This document shows positions 8,230-17,730 of a stretch of 44,493 nucleotides of DNA, piece after piece. The notes beneath the pieces are model-generated. The model was given only the letters and a program-made list of their open reading frames with translations, ran no database searches and was not told where the DNA came from. The DNA is from Sneathiella sp. (GTDB lineage Bacteria; Pseudomonadota; Alphaproteobacteria; Sneathiellales; Sneathiellaceae), in assembly GCF_029233945.1 (NCBI RefSeq), contig NZ_JARGOQ010000032.1, forward strand, positions 1 through 44,493, given 5' to 3'. Each line of letters opens with the position of its first letter. Within the stretch, counting starts at the first letter, position 1. The translations under genes and the position numbers were made by a program.

Positions 8230-8257
8230 AATTTAGCGATTGAAAGCCATTAGTCAA
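8230..8257 (-). promoter_or_regulatory. Promoter of leuL-leuA
   Basis: Minus-strand TTGACT (8257-8252), 16-nt spacer, TAAATT (8235-8230). Seven bases further is 8223/8222, the start of the leuL ATG. It lies about 30 nt after the rluC stop codon. Confidence 0.65.
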
Positions 8258-8288
8258 GCCAAAAGCGGCAATTCCCGCGCCCGCGGAG

Positions 8289-9287
8289 TTAGAGTTCCAT
8301 ATCCAGGAACGGATCTTCATAGTCATTTTCCTGAAATCCGAACAGCTTCCAGCTCTCCGCCATATGCCGATCCAACGGTGCTGTCACGGTCAGGTCGCCC
8401 CCATCGGGGTGGGAAATCGTTATCTCCCGCGCGTGCAGATGCATCTTCTTGCTGACGATGCCGTCGAGGAAAGCTTCCGGCCCGCCATATTTGCCATCGC
8501 CAACAATGGGCGTGCCGAGTGCCGCCGCATGAACACGCAGCTGATGCGTCCGTCCGGTGAGTGGCTTGAAGGCGACCCAGCAGGCCTTCTGCGCGGCAAG
8601 CTCAACTACCGAGTAATCGGTGATTGCCGTCTGCCCTTCCCGGTCGACAACCACTTTCTCGCCGTTGGAGGTAACGATCTTGGCAAGGTTATAGCTGATT
8701 GTTCCCTCGCGCGGTTTCGGAACGCCCGCGAGCAATGCCCAGTATATTTTCCGCGTTGTGCGACGCTTGAATGCCTCCGCCAGATGCTTTGCCGCCAGTC
8801 TTGTCCGGCCCAACACCAGAACACCGGAGGTGTCCTTGTCCAGACGATGCACAAGACGCGGCTTCTCCGGATAGTCAAACCTGAGTCCTTCCAGCAGGCC
8901 GTCGATATGACGATTCTGGCCACTTCCGCCTTGAACAGGAAGACCCGCCGGCTTGTTGAGGACAATCACCGCATCATCCATATGCAGGACCATCTGCCGG
9001 ATGTCTGCGATATCCCGATCGGAAAGTTTCTCTTCCTGCGGCGCACGCGGGCCTCTTGCCTGCACCGGCTTATAAACATCATCCGCCAGAGGCGGCACCC
9101 GCACGGTCTGCCCCGCCTCCAGACGATCATTCGCCTTGGAGCGTTTCTTATCGACCCTGATATCACCCTTGCGGAGCAGTTTCTCGAGCTGCCCATGGGT
9201 GAGGCCTGGAAAATGTGCCTTGAACCAGCGATCAAGCCGCTGATCCGATTCATCATCGCCGACAATAAGATGCTGAACCCGGCTCAT
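8289..9287 (-). CDS. rluC: RluC-type 23S rRNA pseudouridine synthase
   Basis: The 332-residue protein has an N-terminal S4 RNA-binding domain (residues about 15-75, DQRLDRWFKAHFPGLTHGQLEKLLRKGDIRVD) followed by a RluA-family catalytic domain. The conserved HRLDKDTSG (147-155) contains the catalytic aspartate D150, and LTGRTHQLRVH lies further on. RluC modifies U955, U2504 and U2580 of E. coli 23S rRNA; RluD is the main alternative and cannot be excluded by motif alone. Its ATG shares one base with the crcB stop (TAATG), so translation is probably coupled in the degP-rarA-crcB-rluC operon. Confidence 0.87.
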   Translation of the reverse strand: MSRVQHLIVGDDESDQRLDRWFKAHFPGLTHGQLEKLLRKGDIRVDKKRSKANDRLEAGQTVRVPPLADDVYKPVQARGPRAPQEEKLSDRDIADIRQMVLHMDDAVIVLNKPAGLPVQGGSGQNRHIDGLLEGLRFDYPEKPRLVHRLDKDTSGVLVLGRTRLAAKHLAEAFKRRTTRKIYWALLAGVPKPREGTISYNLAKIVTSNGEKVVVDREGQTAITDYSVVELAAQKACWVAFKPLTGRTHQLRVHAAALGTPIVGDGKYGGPEAFLDGIVSKKMHLHAREITISHPDGGDLTVTAPLDRHMAESWKLFGFQENDYEDPFLDMEL

Positions 9288-9664
9288 TACAATACCGCCC
9301 GCATCAGATGAAGCCCAGCGAACAACCCAGCAATAGAGAGCACCACTGACATCAGCACATAAATCGCTGCCGAGAGGGTTTCGCCCTTCTCAACCATCAA
9401 TGCAACGTCGAGCGAGAAAGCCGAAAAGGTTGTAAATCCGCCCAGAAAGCCCGTCACCAGCAAAACCCTGATCTCGGGTGGTGGAGACCAGCGCAGCGCG
9501 ATCAGTTCAATCAAAACGCCCATCAGGAAGGAGCCAACGATATTGACGAACAAGGTTCCATACGGGTAACCCGGCCCCAACTGCCGCAGCATGATTTGCG
9601 CCACGCCATAACGCGCACAGGCGCCGAGCGCGCCGCCGATTGCCACTGATAGGAACATATTCAT
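9287..9664 (-). CDS. crcB: Fluoride efflux channel CrcB (Fluc)
   Basis: The 125-residue membrane protein has four hydrophobic segments and the Fluc signatures GGALGACARYG near the N-terminus, NIVGSFLMG and GGFTTFSAFSLD. Fluc proteins act as dual-topology dimers that let fluoride leave the cytoplasm. Only one copy is here, consistent with a homodimer. It overlaps the rarA stop by 4 nt (ATGA) and rluC by 1 nt. I saw no fluoride riboswitch directly before it, which is expected for an internal operon gene. Confidence 0.92.
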   Translation of the reverse strand: MNMFLSVAIGGALGACARYGVAQIMLRQLGPGYPYGTLFVNIVGSFLMGVLIELIALRWSPPPEIRVLLVTGFLGGFTTFSAFSLDVALMVEKGETLSAAIYVLMSVVLSIAGLFAGLHLMRAVL

Positions 9665-10977
9665 TTATCTGTCTTTCCGGCCTGTCTCTCCGCCCGTAGC
9701 CGCGCCCAATAGTCCAGGCGCTTCTTTATGTCGCGTTCAAATCCGCGCAGGGCCGGAGAATAATACTGCTCGCGCTTCATTTCATCGGGAAAATAGCTCT
9801 GGCCCGAAAATCCATCTTCCGCATCATGATCATAGGCATAACCCGCCCCATAGCCCATATCCTTCATCATGCCCGTTGGCGCGTTCAGGATATGCTTGGG
9901 CGGCATGTGGGAACCATGCTTGCGCGCCGCCTTCTTCGACTGACTAAAGGCTCGATACCCTGCGTTTGATTTCGGCGCCGTGGCGAGGTAGATCACCGAC
10001 TGCGCGATGGCGAGATCCCCCTCCGGGGAGCCGAGAAACTGATAGGCTTCCTTCGCCGCGTTGGCCTGCACCAGTGCGCTGGGGTCCGCCATGCCGATAT
10101 CCTCTACCGCAAACCGGACCAGCCGCCGCGCGAGATAAAGCGGGTCCTCCCCCCCGTCCATCATGCGGGAGAACCAGTAGAGCGCCGCATCCACATCCGA
10201 ACCACGCAGCGACTTATGCAGCGCGCTGATCAGGTTGTAATGCCCGTCGCGATCCTTGTCATAAGCTGGTGCACGTTTGGAAATAACCTGAGATAGCGCC
10301 TCGGGATCGAGCATTTCCTCGCCTGAATGAAAGACCGCCTCCACCATATTCAGGAAAAACCGGCCATCCCCATCAGCAAGTTGCAGGAGCGCCGTCTTCG
10401 CCGCCTCATCGAGCGGAATGGGACGCCCTTCCAGTTCCTCCGCCCGCTCCATCAGGACACGAAGAGAGGTTTCGTCATGGCGGTTGAGGACCAGCACCTG
10501 GCAACGCGAGAGCAAGGCGCCGTTCAACTCGAACGAGGGGTTTTCCGTGGTCGCACCGACCAGCGTGATGGTCCCATCTTCGACGTAAGGCAAAAACCCA
10601 TCCTGCTGCGCGCGGTTGAAGCGATGGATTTCATCCACAAACAGAAGGGTTCTCTTGCCATCCTGCCGCCGCATCTTCGCCGCCTCGAAAGCTTTGCGTA
10701 AATCGGCAACGCCTGAGAAGACGGCGGAAATCTGCTCAAAATGCATATCCACTTCCTTGGCGAGCAGGCGAGCGATGGTCGTTTTGCCCGATCCGGGCGG
10801 TCCCCAGAAAATAATTGAAGCGAGCCAGCCCGCATCCAGCATGCGTTTCAGCGGCGCGTCCTTTTTCAGAAGATGATCCTGCCCCACCACCTCCTCCAGA
10901 CGGGAGGGGCGCAACCGATCCGCGAGCGGCCGATCTGCGCCGCCGTCGGGGAGCCCTGCGTCAAACAGGCTGGTCAT
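9661..10977 (-). CDS. rarA: Replication-associated recombination protein A (RarA/MgsA)
   Basis: RarA is an AAA+ ATPase acting at stalled replication forks, related to clamp-loader subunits and eukaryotic WRNIP1. The 438-residue length is typical. After the N-terminal DRPLADRLRPSRLEEVVGQDHLL come Walker A GPPGSGKT (59-66), Walker B LLFVDEIH (111-118), sensor 1 region VGATTENPSF and the C-terminal MgsA tetramerisation part with GSHMPPKHILNAPT and DHDAEDGFSGQSYFP. The ATG overlaps the protease stop codon by 4 nt and the 3' end overlaps crcB by 4 nt, so it sits in a tightly coupled operon. Confidence 0.95.
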   Translation of the reverse strand: MTSLFDAGLPDGGADRPLADRLRPSRLEEVVGQDHLLKKDAPLKRMLDAGWLASIIFWGPPGSGKTTIARLLAKEVDMHFEQISAVFSGVADLRKAFEAAKMRRQDGKRTLLFVDEIHRFNRAQQDGFLPYVEDGTITLVGATTENPSFELNGALLSRCQVLVLNRHDETSLRVLMERAEELEGRPIPLDEAAKTALLQLADGDGRFFLNMVEAVFHSGEEMLDPEALSQVISKRAPAYDKDRDGHYNLISALHKSLRGSDVDAALYWFSRMMDGGEDPLYLARRLVRFAVEDIGMADPSALVQANAAKEAYQFLGSPEGDLAIAQSVIYLATAPKSNAGYRAFSQSKKAARKHGSHMPPKHILNAPTGMMKDMGYGAGYAYDHDAEDGFSGQSYFPDEMKREQYYSPALRGFERDIKKRLDYWARLRAERQAGKTDK

Positions 10978-12389
10978 AGATTAACCTTGAAGGACAGGGT
11001 TCGCCCGTTGCGACGGATCGCGATCTGCCAACTTCCTTGCGCGGATTCAAGCACCTGTTTAGCCTGCTCGACATCCGTAATTTTTTCCCCGTTGACCCGG
11101 AACAGGATATCCCTTGGCCGGAGGCCATAGCGCTCCGCGACGCTTCCCTTGGTCGTTCCGGCAACGACAACGCCTTCCGAGAAAGCGGAGAGGCCCAGCT
11201 CCAGCGCATAGGCCGGCGACAAATTCCCCACCACTGATCCGGACAGCGGGTGACGGCCCGTCAATGTCTCTATGCTGCGCGGCGGGATTTCCGGTGCGGG
11301 CTGCAGGTTCATCTCCAGCGTCATCCGCTCCCCATCCCGATAGACAACGAGGCGTGCAGTCTTGCCAATCACACTTGACGCGACCCGGAAGGTAAGTGTT
11401 TCCGGCCCGAGGATTTCCTTGTCATCGATGGAGACGATAACGTCCCCGACGCGAAGGCCCGCCTGATAGGCGGCACCATAAGGATGAACGCGATTAATCA
11501 GCACACCCCCCGGCTTTTCAAGGCCGAGACCGTCGGCGACATCCCCGGTGATCTCCTGCCCACTTGCACCAAGCCAGGGGCGAACCACCTTCCCTGTTTC
11601 AAGGCCGTTTGTAAGCACAGCCTTCACCAGATTGGCGGGGATCGCAAAACCGATACCGAGGGAGCCGCCGCTTTTGCTGAAGATCGCTGAATTAATGCCG
11701 GCTATCTTGCCATCCATGGTCAGGAGCGCGCCACCGGAATTGCCGGGGTTAATTGCGGCGTCCGTCTGGATAAAAGACTGGATATCATTGGCAACCCCTG
11801 CGTTTCGATCAAGGGCAGAAATAATTCCGCTTGTCACGGTCTGACCGACGCCGAATGGATTGCCGATTGCGATAACAAGATCACCGATCTCAAGGACGTC
11901 CGAATCAGCAAATTCCAGAAAGGGGAGCCGCTCGCCTTCCACATCGATTTTAAGGATGGCAAGGTCCGTCCGCTCATCCGAGACGATTACCCGTGCATCA
12001 AACTCGCGGCGGTCGGAAAGCGCCACGGTAATTTCATCGGCGCCGTTGACAACATGGTAGTTGGTGACGATAACCCCGTCACCATCCACCAGCACGCCGG
12101 AGCCCAGCGAATTCTGGATCTTCTGGCGTTGTTTGGGCGGACCGAAGTTGTTGCCAAAGAAGCGTTTGAAGAAGGGATCATCGAACAGGCTCGGTCGGGT
12201 CTGGGTCACACGGGTCTTTGTGAAGATATTGACAACCGCCGGCACTGCTTTTTTCACCAACGGGGCGAAAGAGAGCATGATCTGCACCTGGCTTTGCGGG
12301 ACCACATCCTCAGCCTGAACGGGCACAGCCGTCCCAATCAGGGCCAATAGAAGAATGCCGGATGCGAGTTGCCGGAGATATCTTTTCAT
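10974..12389 (-). CDS. DegP/DegQ-like periplasmic serine protease with two PDZ domains
   Basis: From the ATG at 12389 the product has 471 residues. It starts with a signal peptide (KR, hydrophobic stretch 11-23, likely cut after VQA at 26). The trypsin-like domain has H112 in NYHVV, D142 in TDLAIL and S218 in NPGNSGGALL. Two PDZ domains follow (from about residues 275 and 385). HtrA proteases degrade or refold damaged envelope proteins. An in-frame ATG at 12443 exists, but the -10 box of the candidate promoter lies right there, and the signal peptide fits 12389. It leads the operon with rarA, crcB and rluC and lies directly after the rplQ terminator. Which HtrA paralogue (Do-like or DegQ-like) it is remains open. 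Confidence 0.9.
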   Translation of the reverse strand: MKRYLRQLASGILLLALIGTAVPVQAEDVVPQSQVQIMLSFAPLVKKAVPAVVNIFTKTRVTQTRPSLFDDPFFKRFFGNNFGPPKQRQKIQNSLGSGVLVDGDGVIVTNYHVVNGADEITVALSDRREFDARVIVSDERTDLAILKIDVEGERLPFLEFADSDVLEIGDLVIAIGNPFGVGQTVTSGIISALDRNAGVANDIQSFIQTDAAINPGNSGGALLTMDGKIAGINSAIFSKSGGSLGIGFAIPANLVKAVLTNGLETGKVVRPWLGASGQEITGDVADGLGLEKPGGVLINRVHPYGAAYQAGLRVGDVIVSIDDKEILGPETLTFRVASSVIGKTARLVVYRDGERMTLEMNLQPAPEIPPRSIETLTGRHPLSGSVVGNLSPAYALELGLSAFSEGVVVAGTTKGSVAERYGLRPRDILFRVNGEKITDVEQAKQVLESAQGSWQIAIRRNGRTLSFKVNL

Positions 12390-12441
12390 GCGTGTCAAAC
12401 CGGTTCCAAGTGAGTTCTGCTTCGTCTTTATATAGATGTCC

Positions 12442-12471
12442 ATACTAGCGTGATTTTCAATCGGTTGTCAG
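12442..12471 (-). promoter_or_regulatory. Candidate promoter of the protease-rarA-crcB-rluC operon
   Basis: Minus-strand CTGACA (12471-12466), 18-nt spacer, TAGTAT (12447-12442), with predicted start near 12435, about 46 nt before the protease ATG. It lies between the rplQ terminator and the gene, where a promoter is needed. Confidence 0.4.
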
Positions 12472-12490
12472 CCTGGTAGGCATCAGGGCG

Positions 12491-12522
12491 AAAAAAAAGG
12501 CAGCCTTCAAAGACTGCCTTTT
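12491..12522 (-). terminator. Rho-independent terminator of the S10-spc-alpha cluster
   Basis: Read on the minus strand, AAAAGGCAG (12522-12514), a 10-nt loop, CTGCCTTTT (12503-12495) and a continued T-run to 12491 form a 9-bp stem followed by eight or more Ts in all. It starts about 20 nt after the rplQ stop and ends the long ribosomal protein cluster. Confidence 0.92.
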
Positions 12523-12543
12523 CATTTCTTTGCGCGGATCGTC

Positions 12544-12981
12544 TTACGCGACGGCTTCCGCCTCTAATTCGTCTTCATCGACGGCGCTCTGATCCGGGCC
12601 GGAATCCTGACCCTTGGCATCCACATCCCGGTCTACCAGCTCAATCACGCCCATCGGTGCGGCATCGCCTGTGCGAAAGCCTGCTTTCAGGACGCGGGTG
12701 TAACCGCCGCTGCGTTCCGCATAGCGCTCACTCAGCGTTGTGAACAGCTTGTCGACTGCCGATTTCTCATGCAGCTCGGACAGAGCCTGCCGACGCGCAT
12801 GAAGATCGCCGCGTTTGCCAAGCGTAATCAGCTTTTCAACGACAGGGCGCAGTTCCTTCGCCTTTGGCAGGGTCGTCTGGATTTGCTCATGCTTGATCAG
12901 GGACGCCGCCATATTGGCGAACATCGACTTGCGATGAGCAGAGGATCTGTTGAGCTTACGCCCGGATTTACGATGCCGCAT
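12544..12981 (-). CDS. rplQ: 50S ribosomal protein L17
   Basis: The 145-residue protein begins with the L17 signature [24 protein letters not shown] and contains [20 protein letters not shown]17 lies near the exit tunnel of the large subunit. Compared with the about 127-residue E. coli protein it has an acidic, alanine-rich C-terminal tail (about 25 residues with many D and E), common in alphaproteobacteria. It is the last gene of the alpha operon, 30 nt after rpoA, and is followed by the intrinsic terminator. Confidence 0.97.
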   Translation of the reverse strand: MRHRKSGRKLNRSSAHRKSMFANMAASLIKHEQIQTTLPKAKELRPVVEKLITLGKRGDLHARRQALSELHEKSAVDKLFTTLSERYAERSGGYTRVLKAGFRTGDAAPMGVIELVDRDVDAKGQDSGPDQSAVDEDELEAEAVA

Positions 12982-13011
12982 TTTTCTTACTCCACAGCGA
13001 GGATTGCTGTT

Positions 13012-14025
13012 CTAAAAAGGTTCTTCCAGCCGTTTGGCCATATCTTCAATGTTTTCCGGCGGCCAGTTCGGCACTTCCATACCGAGATGGAGGCCCATCT
13101 GCGCCAGCACTTCCTTGATCTCGTTCAAGCTCTTGCGGCCGAAGTTCGGCGTCCGCAGCATTTCCGCTTCGGTCTTCTGAATGAGATCACCGATATAGAC
13201 GATATTGTCATTCTTCAGGCAATTCGCCGAGCGGACGGAGAGTTCAAGCTCATCCACCTTGCGAAGCAGATTGCGATTGAATTCCGGCTCCTGGCTCTCT
13301 TCCTTGACGACCACTTCTTCGGGCTCATCGAAGTTCACGAAGAGCTGGAATTGCTCCTGCAGGATGCGGGCAGCGAAAGCCACCGCATCTTCCGGGGAAA
13401 CCGTCCCGTTCGTCTCTACCTTCAAGGTCAGCTTGTCATAGTCCAGCACCTGCCCTTCGCGGGTGGCCTCGACTTTATAGGTAACCTTGCGAACCGGGCT
13501 ATAGAGGCTGTCCATCGGGATCAGGCCGATCGGCGCATCTTCCGGATGGTTATTTACACCCGGTACATAGCCCTTGCCCGTGTCGACATTCATCTCCATG
13601 GAGATGGACGCGCCGTCATCCAGGGTCATCAGGACCAGGTCGGTATCCATAATCTCGATATCCGGACCGGTTTCGATCATGCCAGCGGTTACTTCACACG
13701 GACCAGACGCCTTCAGCACCATCCGCTTCGGGCCGTCCGAATGTGCCCGGATGGCCAGCGTTTTCAGGTTCAGAACGATATCCGTCACATCTTCGCGCAC
13801 ACCGGCGATAGAGGAGAATTCATGCAAAACATTATCGATTTGAATGGACGTAATGGCGGCGCCCTGAAGGCTTGACAGCAAAACACGACGAAGCGCATTG
13901 CCCAATGTCAAACCAAACCCTCTTTCCAAAGGTTCCGCAATAATCGTGGCTTCCCGATCGCTCTGCTCACCCGGCTCTACTGAGAGGTTCGCCTGGATCA
14001 GATCTTTCCAGTTTTGCTGAATCAC
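13012..14025 (-). CDS. rpoA: DNA-directed RNA polymerase alpha subunit
   Basis: RpoA dimerises to nucleate RNA polymerase assembly, and its C-terminal domain contacts UP elements and activators. The N-terminal domain carries [23 protein letters not shown]. The C-terminal domain (from about residue 245) carries the [12 protein letters not shown] helix-hairpin-helix region. The frame is open further upstream to 14079, but homology starts at IQQNWKDLI, directly after a GTG at 14025 that has GAGG 8 nt before it. I therefore call a GTG start and 337 residues, the usual alphaproteobacterial length. Confidence 0.96.
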   Translation of the reverse strand: MIQQNWKDLIQANLSVEPGEQSDREATIIAEPLERGFGLTLGNALRRVLLSSLQGAAITSIQIDNVLHEFSSIAGVREDVTDIVLNLKTLAIRAHSDGPKRMVLKASGPCEVTAGMIETGPDIEIMDTDLVLMTLDDGASISMEMNVDTGKGYVPGVNNHPEDAPIGLIPMDSLYSPVRKVTYKVEATREGQVLDYDKLTLKVETNGTVSPEDAVAFAARILQEQFQLFVNFDEPEEVVVKEESQEPEFNRNLLRKVDELELSVRSANCLKNDNIVYIGDLIQKTEAEMLRTPNFGRKSLNEIKEVLAQMGLHLGMEVPNWPPENIEDMAKRLEEPF

Positions 14026-14123
14026 GGTATTGACCTCATAGTTTTGCAGGCCCACCTTGGACCTGCGACGTCTAGACAAATAGCAATACAGGCGTGAAGC
14101 CCGTATCGATATGCATTAACCCG

Positions 14124-14513
14124 TTAAACGCGGCGGCGTTTTGGCGGGCGGCATCCATTGTGCGGAATGGGCGATACATCACGGATCGATGTGATATTGA
14201 AACCCACGGACTGCAATGCACGCAAAGCCGATTCGCGCCCGGAACCCGGCCCCTTGACTTCAACTTCAAGAGTTTTCATACCATGGTCCATGGCTTTTTT
14301 ACCCGCGTCTTCCGCGGCGATCTGCGCGGCGAACGGGGTCGATTTACGCGATCCCTTGAAGCCTTGCGATCCGGCGGACGACCAGGCAATTGCATTGCCC
14401 TGGGCATCGGTAATCATAATTTTGGTATTATTAAAGGAGGCACTGACATGTGCGACGCCTGAAATAATGTTTTTACGTTCGCGGCGTTTAACGCGCGTTT
14501 TTTCACGAGCCAT
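14124..14513 (-). CDS. rpsK: 30S ribosomal protein S11
   Basis: The 129-residue protein starts [15 protein letters not shown] and ends with [17 protein letters not shown]-like sequence ([18 protein letters not shown]), the classic S11 C-terminus. S11 shapes the platform of the small subunit near the mRNA exit. An upstream in-frame start at 14633 lies inside rpsM and is not used. The ATG at 14513 is 1 nt after the rpsM stop, so translation is probably coupled. Confidence 0.97.
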   Translation of the reverse strand: MAREKTRVKRRERKNIISGVAHVSASFNNTKIMITDAQGNAIAWSSAGSQGFKGSRKSTPFAAQIAAEDAGKKAMDHGMKTLEVEVKGPGSGRESALRALQSVGFNITSIRDVSPIPHNGCRPPKRRRV

Positions 14514-14514
14514 A

Positions 14515-14883
14515 TTACTTCTTCTTCCCAGCGATAGCTTTGGCCGGTCCCTTACGGGTACGGGCGTTGGTATGGGTACGCTGACCGCGAACCGGCAGAC
14601 CGCGGCGATGGCGCAGGCCACGGTAACAACCAAGGTCCATCAGACGCTTGATATTCATTGAGGTTTGACGGCGCAGATCACCTTCAACGATATGATCGCT
14701 GTCAATGGTTTCGCGAATCTTCACAACTTCAGCATCGCTGAGCGCGTTCACACGCACTTCCGGCGCGAGGCCGACCGAGTTGCAGATTTCCTTGGCCTTT
14801 GCCGGGCCAATTCCATGAATATAGGTCAGTGCAATCAATACCCGCTTATTCGTCGGAATATTTACACCAGCAATACGAGCCAC
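14515..14883 (-). CDS. rpsM: 30S ribosomal protein S13
   Basis: The 122-residue protein matches S13: [15 protein letters not shown] at the start, the helix-two-turn-helix region and the C-terminal [25 protein letters not shown] tail that reaches the decoding area. The start codon is GTG at 14883, with GAGGAGAG about 9 nt upstream. It is the first gene of the alpha operon and has its own promoter and hairpin leader (14907-14982). Confidence 0.97.
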   Translation of the reverse strand: MARIAGVNIPTNKRVLIALTYIHGIGPAKAKEICNSVGLAPEVRVNALSDAEVVKIRETIDSDHIVEGDLRRQTSMNIKRLMDLGCYRGLRHRRGLPVRGQRTHTNARTRKGPAKAIAGKKK

Positions 14884-14906
14884 GCTAGTCTCTCCTCATC
14901 ACCAAA

Positions 14907-14945
14907 CGGGTCGTCCTGACCCGGTTATCTCAAGCGCCTCTTGAG
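14907..14945 (-). promoter_or_regulatory. Two-hairpin leader of the alpha operon
   Basis: Directly after the predicted transcription start (about 14948), CTCAAG-AGGCG-CTTGAG (14945-14929) forms a perfect 6-bp hairpin. CGGGTC-AGGAC-GACCCG (14923-14907) forms a second, ending about 13 nt before the ribosome binding site of rpsM. In E. coli the alpha operon leader binds S4; here rpsD is not in the operon, so a ligand cannot be named. Confidence 0.5.
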
Positions 14946-14954
14946 AAGCGCGCG

Positions 14955-14982
14955 ATTATATAATTTTGTGTTACCTAGTCAA
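14955..14982 (-). promoter_or_regulatory. Strong promoter of the alpha operon (rpsM-rpsK-rpoA-rplQ)
   Basis: Minus-strand TTGACT (14982-14977), 16-nt spacer, TATAAT (14960-14955), close to the sigma-70 consensus. It starts 5 nt after the adk stop codon and predicts a start near 14948. Confidence 0.75.
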
Positions 14983-14986
14983 CAGT

Positions 14987-15637
14987 TTAGATTGCCGGTA
15001 AAGCGGCTTCCATTTCTGCTGTCACTTCATCAATTCCAGCCATGCCATCGACCTGCTTCAGGATACCTTTACTCCGGTAGTACGGAAGCAAAGGCGCCGT
15101 CTGATCGTGATATGCCTTGAGCCGCGACGTCACCGTCTCGGCATTATCGTCACTACGCCGGGTAAACTCGGTACCGCCGCATTTATCGCAAACACCCTCA
15201 ACCTTCGGCTTCAGGAACTTATCGTGATAGCCTGCACCGCATTTCGCGCAAGTATAGCGACCCGTAATTCGTTCAACCAGTATATCATCGTCGGTTTTCA
15301 TCTCGATAACGGCATCGAGCTTAAGGCCCTTTTCCGCCAGCATCGTATCGAGCGCTTCTGCCTGCGCCTCGGTCCGCGGAAAACCATCGAGGATAACGCC
15401 GTTCTTGCAGTCCGGCTGATCCAGACGGTCAGAGATGATGCCCGTCATGATATCATCGGAGACAAGTTCGCCCCGATCCATCACGGCCTTGGCTTTCTTG
15501 CCAACTTCTGTTCCCGCCGCAACGGCCGCGCGCAACATATCCCCCGTCGAGAGCTGGATCAAGCCATGTTTATCCTGCAACCGCTGTGCCTGGGTTCCCT
15601 TCCCCGCACCAGGAGGCCCCAAAAGAATCAAAATCAT
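14987..15637 (-). CDS. adk: Adenylate kinase, zinc-lid type
   Basis: Adk interconverts ATP plus AMP with two ADP. The 216-residue long-form enzyme has the P-loop GPPGAGKGT (7-15), the AMP-binding LSTGDMLR (29-36) and DGFPRT (84-89). The lid carries four cysteines, C130, C133, C150 and C153, spaced as a structural zinc site, unlike E. coli Adk, which lacks them. It overlaps the secY stop codon by 4 nt, the usual secY-adk coupling at the end of the spc operon. Confidence 0.97.
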   Translation of the reverse strand: MILILLGPPGAGKGTQAQRLQDKHGLIQLSTGDMLRAAVAAGTEVGKKAKAVMDRGELVSDDIMTGIISDRLDQPDCKNGVILDGFPRTEAQAEALDTMLAEKGLKLDAVIEMKTDDDILVERITGRYTCAKCGAGYHDKFLKPKVEGVCDKCGGTEFTRRSDDNAETVTSRLKAYHDQTAPLLPYYRSKGILKQVDGMAGIDEVTAEMEAALPAI

Positions 15638-16980
15638 CTACGCCGTCCCCCAAGCTTTGACTTTTTGATCAGCCCTTCATACTGATGGGCAACAAGGTGG
15701 CTTTGGATCTGCGCCACCGTATCCATGGTGACCGACACCACGATCAGGAGAGACGTTCCGCCGAAGTAAAAAGGAACAGCCCACTGAGAGACGAGAATTT
15801 CCGGCAAAATACAAACCAGAGAAAGATACGCCGCACCAACAACCGTCAACCGTGTCAAAACATAATCGAGATATTCCGACGTCCGCTTTCCGGGACGAAT
15901 GCCCGGTACGAAGCCGCCATGCTTCTTCAGGTTATCGGCCGTATCATCGGGGTTAAAGACGACAGCTGTATAGAAAAAACAGAAGAACACAATGCCCGCG
16001 ATATAGAGCATCAGATAGATCGGCTGCCCATGACCCAGCATCGCCGTCAGGCTGTTGAGCCAATCAGGGCCGGAACCCGCGCTGAAGCTTGCGACCGTCG
16101 TCGGCATCAGCAGCAGGGACGAGGCAAAGATCGGCGGGATAACGCCAGCCGTGTTCAGCTTGAGCGGCAGATGTGAATTCTGCCCGCCATAGGTCTTGTT
16201 ACCGCGCTGTCGCTTTGGATACTGTATCAAAATCCGGCGTTGCGCGCGCTCCATAAAGACAATGAACGCGATGACGGCAACCGCCATAACCAGCAGCAGC
16301 AAGATTACAAACGTAGAGAGCGCCCCTGTCCGGCCAAGCTCCAATGTACCGACAAGCGCACTCGGCAATTGTGCGACAATGCCGGCGAAAATGATCAGCG
16401 AAATACCATTACCAACACCACGCGCGGTGATCTGCTCGCCCAGCCACATCAGGAAGACGGTACCCGCAACCAGTGTCACCACCGTATACAGGCGAAACTG
16501 CATGCCCGGATCGATAACAGCGGATTGCCCGTTTGAAAGGGTCAGCCCTTCAATACCGGCGGCAATACCATAGCCCTGCAGCGCCGCCAGAAGAACGGTG
16601 CCGTAGCGGGTATACTGGTTGATCTTCTTACGCCCGGATTCCCCCTCTTTCTTGAGTTGGGCCATCTGCGGCGAAATCGACGTCATCAACTGCATGATGA
16701 TCGATGCCGAGATATAGGGCATGATGTTGAGAGCGAAAATCGTCATACGGCCAAGCGCACCGCCTGCAAAAACGTCAAACATTCCGAGGATACCCCCGGA
16801 ATTTTGCGCAAAAACATCAGCCAGAACTGTCGGATCGACACCAGGGATCGGAATATACGTGCCGATCCGGTATACGATCAGGGCAAAGAGCGTGAACCAT
16901 AAACGCTTCTTGAGTTCCGTTGCCTTGGAAAAGGCACCGAAACTCATGGTAGAAGCCATTTGCTCTGCTGCTGACGCCAT
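15634..16980 (-). CDS. secY: Protein translocase channel subunit SecY
   Basis: The 448-residue membrane protein has ten predicted hydrophobic segments and the SecY signatures (R)[11 protein letters not shown] in the first segment region and the plug loop [32 protein letters not shown] cytosolic loop holds [33 protein letters not shown]. SecY forms the SecYEG pore with SecE, which is encoded at 42670-42867. The gene is in the usual place between rplO and adk. Confidence 0.97.
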   Translation of the reverse strand: MASAAEQMASTMSFGAFSKATELKKRLWFTLFALIVYRIGTYIPIPGVDPTVLADVFAQNSGGILGMFDVFAGGALGRMTIFALNIMPYISASIIMQLMTSISPQMAQLKKEGESGRKKINQYTRYGTVLLAALQGYGIAAGIEGLTLSNGQSAVIDPGMQFRLYTVVTLVAGTVFLMWLGEQITARGVGNGISLIIFAGIVAQLPSALVGTLELGRTGALSTFVILLLLVMAVAVIAFIVFMERAQRRILIQYPKRQRGNKTYGGQNSHLPLKLNTAGVIPPIFASSLLLMPTTVASFSAGSGPDWLNSLTAMLGHGQPIYLMLYIAGIVFFCFFYTAVVFNPDDTADNLKKHGGFVPGIRPGKRTSEYLDYVLTRLTVVGAAYLSLVCILPEILVSQWAVPFYFGGTSLLIVVSVTMDTVAQIQSHLVAHQYEGLIKKSKLGGRRR

Positions 16981-17028
16981 TTACTAATTCTCCCGAAGGT
17001 ACGGATTCAAACCGCCCCGTCGATGTAT

Positions 17029-17508
17029 TTACTCGCTTGTTGCCGGGCTTGGCGCCGGAAGGGTGACTTTACCCCCGGCCTTCTCAACTGCTTCAATCGC
17101 GGATTTCGACGCACCGGCGACTTCGAAGCTGGCTTTGGTTTTGAGCTCACCCTTCGCAAGCAGACGAACACCATCACCGATTTTACCAACAACACCAGCC
17201 TTCTGCAGCAGTTCCGCCGTGATGGTTTCTTTCGGGTCGAGCTTGCCCGCATCAATCGCAGCCTGAACCCGGCCGAGATTCGCCACAGCGAAGTTCTTGC
17301 TGAAGATGTTCTTAAAGCCACGTTTCGGCAGGCGACGGTAGATCGACATCTGACCGCCTTCAAATCCCTTGATGGCAACGCCGGATCGTGATTTCTGACC
17401 CTTCTGGCCGGATCCGGAGGTTTTGCCCTTACCGGAACCGATACCCCGACCAACGCGCATCCGATTCTTGGTGCTGCCTTTGTTGTCGGCTAGTTGATTT
17501 AAACGCAT
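17029..17508 (-). CDS. rplO: 50S ribosomal protein L15
   Basis: From ATG 17508 the protein has 159 residues, starting [21 protein letters not shown], with the glycine-rich [22 protein letters not shown] typical of L15. A TTG two codons earlier (17514) is also in frame, but AAGGA lies about 10 nt before the ATG and only 4 nt before the TTG, so ATG is preferred. L15 is a late-assembling protein near the peptidyl transferase region. Confidence 0.96.
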   Translation of the reverse strand: MRLNQLADNKGSTKNRMRVGRGIGSGKGKTSGSGQKGQKSRSGVAIKGFEGGQMSIYRRLPKRGFKNIFSKNFAVANLGRVQAAIDAGKLDPKETITAELLQKAGVVGKIGDGVRLLAKGELKTKASFEVAGASKSAIEAVEKAGGKVTLPAPSPATSE

Positions 17509-17541
17509 GTTCAATATTCCTTAAATCAGACCGGCGGAGCC

Positions 17542-17730
17542 CTATTTGGACTCTTCCACCTGTACCAGATGATTCACCTTGCGGATCATGCCGCGAACGG
17601 CGTCGGTATCTTCGAGTTCCACCGTCCGGTGCATTTTGTTCAGCCCCATACCAACCAGCGTTGCCCGCTGGTTCTTTGGACGACCGATCGGGCTGCCCGT
17701 CTGGGTAACTTTGATCGTTGATTTAGCCAT
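17542..17730 (-). CDS. rpmD: 50S ribosomal protein L30
   Basis: The 62-residue protein starting [18 protein letters not shown], with [23 protein letters not shown], is a typical short bacterial L30. The ATG at 17730 lies inside the end of rpsE, overlapping it by 8 nt, so ribosomes finishing rpsE probably start here. Confidence 0.96.
   Translation of the reverse strand: MAKSTIKVTQTGSPIGRPKNQRATLVGMGLNKMHRTVELEDTDAVRGMIRKVNHLVQVEESK

Noticed and set aside
8258-8288. A terminator for rluC (GCGG-GAATTG-CCGC followed by TTTT on the minus strand)
   Set aside because: The stem is only 4 bp and the T-run overlaps the leuL promoter region; too weak to list.
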